This document shows positions 59,658-64,000 of a stretch of DNA of 64,000 nt, in pieces. The notes beneath the pieces were generated by a model. It was not told where the DNA came from and did not search any database. It saw only the letters and a program-made list of their open reading frames with translations. The translations under genes were made by a program, and so were the position numbers. The stretch comes from VXNE01 sp963664635 (lineage in GTDB: Bacteria > Pseudomonadota > Gammaproteobacteria > Pseudomonadales > Azotimanducaceae), in contig OY761542.1 of NCBI GenBank assembly GCA_963664635.1, positions 2,356,001 through 2,420,000 of the forward strand, written 5' to 3'. How positions within the stretch are numbered: position 1 is the stretch's first letter; the number at the start of each line of letters is the position of its first letter.

Positions 59658-60947
59658 TCAGGACTGGCGATACGTGGCGAGGAAGCGGGCCAGGCGCTCC
59701 ATGGCCTCGGTCAGTTCGTCGGCGTGGGGCAGGAACACGAGCCGGAAGTGGTCCGGTTCCGGCCAGTGGAACCCGCTGCCCTGCACGACGAGCAGCTTCT
59801 CCTTCCGCAGCAGGTCGAGGGCGAAGCGCTCGTCGTCGACGATGCCGAACCGCGCGGTGTCGAGCTTCGGGAACAGGTACAGCGCCCCCGCGGGCTTGAC
59901 GCAGCTCACGCCGTCGATGGCCTCGAGGAGCGCGTGGGCGTGCGCGCGCTGTTCGTGGAGCCGCCCGCCCGGCGCCACCAGTCCCTCGATGCTCTGCGTC
60001 CCGCCGAGGGCCGTCTGTACGGCGTGCTGCGTGGGCACGTTGGCGCACAGACGCATCGACGCCAGGATGTCGAGTCCCTCGATGTAGTCGAGGGCGCGGT
60101 GGCGGGCTCCGCTCAGCACCATCCAGCCGGTGCGGAAGCCGGCCGCGCGATACGCCTTGGAGAGCCCGTTGAAGGTGACCGCGAGGACATCCGCCGGGAT
60201 CGAGGCGGCCGGCACGTATTCGGCATCGTCGTAGATGACCTTCGCGTAGATCTCGTCGGCGAACACGATCAGGTCGCGGCTTTCGGCCCAGCGGACGAGG
60301 TCGGTCACGCATTGGCGGCTGTAGACGGCGCCGGTGGGGTTGTTGGGGTTGATGAGGACGAGGCCCTTGGTGCGGCGCGTGGTCAGGCGCCGGACGTCGG
60401 CGAGGTCGGGCATCCACGCCGATGCCTCGTCGCAGCGGTAGTGCACCGGGACGCCGCCGGCCAGGCGGACGGCGGCCGTCCAGAGCGGGTAGTCGGGGCT
60501 CGGCAGGAGCACCTCGTCGCCGTCGTCGAGCAGCCCCTGCATCGACATCACGATCAGTTCGCTCGCGCCGTTGCCGATGTACACGTCGTCGACGTCCACC
60601 TCCGGGATGCCGATCTGCTGGCAGTACTGCATGACGGCCTTGCGCGCGGAGTACAGGCCCCTCGAGTCGCAGTACCCCTGGCTCGCCGGGAGGTTCCGCA
60701 TCACGTCGCGCAGGATCTCCTCCGGGGCCTCGAAGCCGAAGGGCGCGGGGTTGCCGATGTGCAGCTTCACCACGTGGTGCCCCTCGTCCTCGAGCCGCTG
60801 GGCCTCGGCCGGCACGGGCCCGCGGATGTCGTAGTAGACATCCGCGAGCTTGGCGGACTTCGCGAAGTGCCTGCGTCCGCGGGGCAGCGCCGCGATGCGG
60901 CCGGAGCCGGCCGCGGTGTCGATGGCGGTGTCTTCGCTGCCTTGCAC
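59658..60947 (-). CDS. alaA: Alanine aminotransferase-like PLP enzyme (AlaA type)
   Basis: A 429-residue class I aminotransferase. LHIGNPAPFGFEAPEEI opens the fold, GNGASELIVMSMQGLLDDGDEVL, INPNNPTGAVYS and NGLSKAYRAAGFRTGWM (PLP Lys in SKAYR) match AlaA/AlaC. It likely makes alanine from pyruvate and glutamate. It has an N-terminal extension of about 25 residues over typical AlaA. It converges with lhgO. Confidence 0.88.
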   Translation of the reverse strand: MQGSEDTAIDTAAGSGRIAALPRGRRHFAKSAKLADVYYDIRGPVPAEAQRLEDEGHHVVKLHIGNPAPFGFEAPEEILRDVMRNLPASQGYCDSRGLYSARKAVMQYCQQIGIPEVDVDDVYIGNGASELIVMSMQGLLDDGDEVLLPSPDYPLWTAAVRLAGGVPVHYRCDEASAWMPDLADVRRLTTRRTKGLVLINPNNPTGAVYSRQCVTDLVRWAESRDLIVFADEIYAKVIYDDAEYVPAASIPADVLAVTFNGLSKAYRAAGFRTGWMVLSGARHRALDYIEGLDILASMRLCANVPTQHAVQTALGGTQSIEGLVAPGGRLHEQRAHAHALLEAIDGVSCVKPAGALYLFPKLDTARFGIVDDERFALDLLRKEKLLVVQGSGFHWPEPDHFRLVFLPHADELTEAMERLARFLATYRQS

Positions 60948-61047
60948 GGCGATGGTCCCTGCTGCAAGAATCGCCGGGGCGGCGGTCGGCGGATGGTACC
61001 AGCCGTGTCAACGAACGTGGGAACGGAGGCGGGAGGAGACGCGCGGG

Positions 61048-61533
61048 ATGACCAGGATCGAGAAAACGGATGCGCAGTGGCGGGAGACGCTGACGGAGCG
61101 GGACTACGAGATCACGCGGCGGGCCGGGACGGAGCCGCCGTTCACGGGGGTCTACTGGAACACGAAGACACCCGGCATCTACAACTGCAAGTGCTGCGAT
61201 GCGCCGCTGTTCGATGCCCGCACCAAGTACGACTCCGGCTGCGGCTGGCCCAGCTTCTACCAGCCCATCTCGGCCGACGCGGTGGCGACGCGTGAGGACA
61301 ATTCGCTGTTCATGCGCCGGATCGAGGTGCTGTGCGCCGCCTGCGACGCCCACCTCGGCCACGTGTTTCCCGACGGCCCGGCGCCGACCGGCCTGCGCTT
61401 CTGCATGAACTCCGCGTCCCTGGACCTGTCCGCCGAGGCGAAGGAGGACCTGTCCGCCGAGGCGGAGGAGGACCTGTCCGCCGAGGCGGAGGAGGACCTG
61501 TCCGCCGAGGCGAAGGAGACGCCGGGAGACTGA
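61048..61533 (+). CDS. msrB: Peptide-methionine (R)-S-oxide reductase MsrB
   Basis: A 161-residue MsrB. The Zn site has YNCKCCDAPLF and VLCAACDAHLGHVF; the catalytic Cys lies in GLRFCMNSASL. It reduces methionine-R-sulfoxide with thioredoxin. A C-terminal tail of four DLSAEAKE-type units is coded by 24-bp repeats and is not part of the usual enzyme. ATG 61048 follows GGGAGGAG. Divergent from alaA. Confidence 0.93.
   Translation: MTRIEKTDAQWRETLTERDYEITRRAGTEPPFTGVYWNTKTPGIYNCKCCDAPLFDARTKYDSGCGWPSFYQPISADAVATREDNSLFMRRIEVLCAACDAHLGHVFPDGPAPTGLRFCMNSASLDLSAEAKEDLSAEAEEDLSAEAEEDLSAEAKETPGD
61423..61518. repeat. Four 24-bp tandem repeats at the 3' end of msrB
   Basis: Units begin at 61423, 61447, 61471 and 61495 with GACCTGTCCGCCGAGGCG then AAGGAG or GAGGAG. 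Units 2 and 3 are identical. They encode DLSAEAKE or DLSAEAEE. This looks like a slippage-made acidic tail. Confidence 0.92.
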
Positions 61534-61548
61534 TCCCGCCGTGGCGCG

Positions 61549-63126
61549 TCAGTAACCCGCCGCCATGCCCTCCTTGCGGTGGTCCGACGCCGCGCAGTAG
61601 CCGTCGGCCACGCGCAGGATGAGTTGCGCACCCCCGAACAGCGCCGAGTCCGCCGTGGCGACGCGGTGTCCGCGCGCATGCAGGGCATTCGCGACCTCCG
61701 CGGAGAAGCCGGCCTCGACCGCCACGGTGTAGTCCGGCAGGACCTGCCAGCGGGGTGCGTCGGAAGCGGCCTGCGGGTTCTCGCCGAGATCGAAGACCCG
61801 GTGCACGGTCTGTACGTGCCCCTGGTGCTGCATGTGTCCGCCCATGAAACCGAAACTCATCCGCGGCGCGCCGTTCTCGGTGACGAAGCCGGGGATGATC
61901 GTGTGATAGGGCCGCTTGCCGCCCCCGACCCGGTTCGGATGTCCCGGCGCGAGGCTGAACCCGTTGCCGCGGTTCTGCATGGCGATGCCCGTGCCCGGGA
62001 TGACGACGCCGGAGCCGAAGCCCATGTAGTTGGACTGGATGAAACTCACCATGCGGCCGTCGGCATCGGCAGCGGTCAGCGTCACCGTGTCGTGGCCCAC
62101 CGGCAGGGCTACCGGCGGCGGCGTGGTCGCGGAGCTGCCGATGGAGCGGGCGGCGCGTGCCAGGGACCCGGGCTCGAGCAGCGCGTCCGGCGGGGTCGTC
62201 ATCGCGCGCGGGTCCGCGAAGTGGTCGAACGCGGCGCGGATGGCGATCTTCATCGCTTCGACTTGGCGGTGCACGGACTCGACACCGTTGGGCGGCAGGT
62301 CGGCCAGGCCGAGGCGGTCGAGGATGGCAAGCGCGATCTGCGCCGCCAGTCCCTGGCCGTTCGGGGGGATTTCGTGCACCGTGACCGATCGGTAGTCCTG
62401 GGCTATGGGGTCGACCCAGTCGGCGGTGTGGGCCGCGAGATCCTCGCGCGTCATGGCCCCGCCCTCGGCGGCTGCCGTGTCCGCGATGACGTCGGCCAGC
62501 GGCCCGCGGTAGAACGCTGCGCCGCGTGTTTCGGCGATCAGTTCCAGGGTGGTCGCGAGGTCGGGCCTGGCGAAACGCTCGCCGGGCCCCGGGGCGCGGC
62601 CGTCGGGGCCGAAATGGGCCAGGAAGTGGTCGAACTCCGCGTAGGTGTCGAGGGCGAAACGCCAGTGCCCGGCGGTGATGTGGCCGACCTGAAAGCCCTC
62701 GCGCGCGTAGCGTATGGGCTCGGTGAACAGTGCTTCGAAGGGCAGGGCGCCGAACCGTTCGGAGAGCGCCACCCACGCGCTCACCGCGCCCGGGACGGTG
62801 ACCGTGTCCCAGCCCTGGGCAGGCATGTGCGCGTGTCCCGCGAAGCGATCCGGATGCCACGCCATGGGCGCGCGCCCGGAGGCGTTGAGACCGTGCAGGC
62901 GGTCTCCATCCCAGATCATGGCGAAGGCGTCGCTGCCGACGCCGTTCATGTTCGGCTCGACGACGGTCAGCGTGATCGCCGCCGCGAGCGCGGCGTCGAC
63001 GGCGTTGCCGCCACGGCGCAGGGCCTCGATGCCGGCCGCGGTCGCCAGCGGCTGGGAAGCGGCGACGGCGTTGGCGGCGAACACGGGCGCGCGGCGGGAG
63101 GCGTAGGGGAAGGTCCAGTCGGGCAT
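61549..63126 (-). CDS. ggt: Gamma-glutamyltransferase-family protein
   Basis: A 525-residue Ntn hydrolase proenzyme. The self-cleavage and catalytic Thr is T347 (VGHDTVTLTAADADG), with GFGSGVVIPGTGIAMQNRG and GGGKRPYHTIIPGF later. No signal peptide is seen, unlike periplasmic GGT, so it may act in the cytoplasm as in related gamma-glutamyl or cephalosporin acylase-like enzymes. It moves or hydrolyses gamma-glutamyl groups. It converges with msrB. The GST gene lies upstream on the same strand. Confidence 0.87.
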   Translation of the reverse strand: MPDWTFPYASRRAPVFAANAVAASQPLATAAGIEALRRGGNAVDAALAAAITLTVVEPNMNGVGSDAFAMIWDGDRLHGLNASGRAPMAWHPDRFAGHAHMPAQGWDTVTVPGAVSAWVALSERFGALPFEALFTEPIRYAREGFQVGHITAGHWRFALDTYAEFDHFLAHFGPDGRAPGPGERFARPDLATTLELIAETRGAAFYRGPLADVIADTAAAEGGAMTREDLAAHTADWVDPIAQDYRSVTVHEIPPNGQGLAAQIALAILDRLGLADLPPNGVESVHRQVEAMKIAIRAAFDHFADPRAMTTPPDALLEPGSLARAARSIGSSATTPPPVALPVGHDTVTLTAADADGRMVSFIQSNYMGFGSGVVIPGTGIAMQNRGNGFSLAPGHPNRVGGGKRPYHTIIPGFVTENGAPRMSFGFMGGHMQHQGHVQTVHRVFDLGENPQAASDAPRWQVLPDYTVAVEAGFSAEVANALHARGHRVATADSALFGGAQLILRVADGYCAASDHRKEGMAAGY

Positions 63127-63265
63127 CGGTCGAACTCGTCGCGAGGTCCGGCCACGTTAGGCGGCGGCATCCGAGACAAGCCCGACGGCGCGCGCTATCG
63201 GCAGGCGGTCTATCGTGATCACGCAACGCCGGGTGGGGCGTGGGGCCTGCGTGGGTCGGTTCGCG

Positions 63266-63859
63266 TCAGTTGTCCGCCGCCATCGCGCTGGCGTATGCCG
63301 GGCGCGCGGCGCAACGGTCTCCGTACTCGCGCAACACGGGTGAGTCCGGGAGCACGTCGAACCTTTCCATGATCTTTACGCTGGAGCCCACCATGATGTC
63401 GGCGGCACTGAACCCGTCGCCGAGCAGCCATGGGCCGGCCTCCCGCAAGCCGTTCTCCAGCGTCTCCACCATGGCGTCGAAGTCGCCCCAGCCGTGGGAG
63501 AGTCGGTTCGGCTCGGCGCCCAGGAACCGTTCGGCCAATGCGGGTTCCATGACGCCGGGCGTATAGAGCATCCAGTAGAGGTATCGCCCACGGGCCGGGT
63601 CGTCGAGCGACGGCGCCAGCCCGCACTCCGGATAGCGGTCCGCGATGTACAGGCATATGGCTGCGGAGTCCGCCATCTTGACATCGCCGTCGGCCAGGGC
63701 CGGAACCTTGCCCATTGGGCTCGCAAGCGCGAAGTCCGGATCCCGCGGCGCGCCTGGATCATGGATGTCGACCAGCACCCGGTCGTAGGCGACGCCGGCT
63801 TCTTCGAGCATCCACAAGACGCGCGATGCGCGTGTATTCGGGCACCAAAAGAACTTCAC
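63266..63859 (-). CDS. Glutathione S-transferase-like protein
   Basis: A 197-residue protein with GST N-terminal thioredoxin-like fold (KFFWCPNTRASRVLWMLEE, PMGKVPALADGDVKMADSAAIC in pieces) and GST C-terminal helices (GPWLLGDGFSAADIMV). The GTG at 63859 is preceded by AAAGGAGG with a good spacing, and so is preferred over ATG 63883. It should bind glutathione; substrate not known. The gamma-glutamyltransferase gene 139 bp downstream would fit glutathione metabolism. Confidence 0.88.
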   Translation of the reverse strand: MKFFWCPNTRASRVLWMLEEAGVAYDRVLVDIHDPGAPRDPDFALASPMGKVPALADGDVKMADSAAICLYIADRYPECGLAPSLDDPARGRYLYWMLYTPGVMEPALAERFLGAEPNRLSHGWGDFDAMVETLENGLREAGPWLLGDGFSAADIMVGSSVKIMERFDVLPDSPVLREYGDRCAARPAYASAMAADN

Positions 63860-63945
63860 GGATTCCTCCTTTGCGTGAACCATGGCAGTCTGCCACATCG
63901 CAGCGAAGCCGACACCCGTGCCAGGACCTAGGAGCTAGCGACGTA

Positions 63946-63988
63946 GGAGTTTCGCACCGCGAAACTCCCACCCATCCACGAGGATGGG
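63946..63988. other. Two adjacent perfect hairpins at the right edge
   Basis: GGAGTTTCGC-ACC-GCGAAACTCC (63946-63968) and CCCATCC-ACGA-GGATGGG (63971-63988). They lie in the leader region of the GST gene, which is transcribed away from them. No T run follows. They may be a terminator for a gene outside the window, a dispersed palindromic repeat, or the end of a mobile element. Confidence 0.5.
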
Positions 63989-64000
63989 CCGCGACCGCCA

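Overview
The window is a high-GC chromosomal segment (roughly 68-70 % G+C by eye) of a proteobacterium, most likely a gammaproteobacterium. The grounds are a Na+-pumping oxaloacetate decarboxylase (oadGAB), a suf operon behind a near-consensus IscR-type operator, Lol-type lipoproteins, and a TolQ/ExbB-type channel. The exact taxon cannot be told from the sequence. Nearly all of it is coding; about 65 genes, two tRNA-Arg genes, two MITE-like elements, several in-gene tandem repeats and three type II toxin-antitoxin loci (one broken) are supported.

Layout. 1-11 kb: tail of an esterase-like gene, a heterodimeric ABC exporter, an unusual SprT-like metalloprotease, two phytanoyl-CoA dioxygenase-family oxygenases, a dihydropyrimidinase-like amidohydrolase, an AHSA1-like protein, a Phd/ParE-type TA pair, an SDR and a His-rich secreted protein. 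11-20.8 kb: GPH-type transporter, tRNA-Arg(ACG), oadG-oadA-oadB, a SPOR protein with an Asp-rich tail, two tandem quinone-oxidoreductase paralogues, tRNA-Arg(CCT) and a two-domain glycosyltransferase-like fusion. 20.8-24.3 kb: a lower-GC acquired island with a transposase remnant, two translationally coupled unknown genes, and a NYN nuclease-cold-shock fusion. 24.3-30.6 kb: suf operon transcribed leftward in the order sufB-C-D-S-A-T-E. 30.6-38.4 kb: the protocatechuate 4,5-cleavage genes ligC, ligK, galD, ligJ, ligI, ligA, ligB, interrupted by two unrelated MITE-like elements, a TA locus, and pseudogenes. 38.4-43.5 kb: vapBC-like pair, solute:sodium symporter with small partner, alkylsulfatase-like hydrolase, pobA. 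43.6-58.1 kb: methyltransferase, two lipoproteins, and a ten-gene leftward cluster encoding an ExbB-like channel, two ExbD-like transmembrane/VWA proteins, an Hsp70-like protein, PEGA/SUMF1, TPR and TonB-C proteins. 58.3-64 kb: tusA, an L-2-hydroxyglutarate-oxidase-like gene, an aminotransferase, msrB, a gamma-glutamyltransferase and a GST.

How it works together. PobA makes protocatechuate from 4-hydroxybenzoate; LigAB opens the ring, LigC and LigI process the product through 2-pyrone-4,6-dicarboxylate to 4-oxalomesaconate, and GalD, LigJ and LigK take this to pyruvate plus oxaloacetate. Oxaloacetate could then feed the Na+ pump encoded by oadGAB (inference). The most unusual items are (i) the ExbB/VWA/TonB-C envelope operon, which looks like a Ton- or Tol-like machine in which the ExbD/TolR partner carries a von Willebrand domain; (ii) a MITE inserted across the original ligB start that appears to have supplied a new in-frame start codon; and (iii) a palindromic repeat inserted in frame in sufD, expanded to five copies and related to the core of the other MITE.
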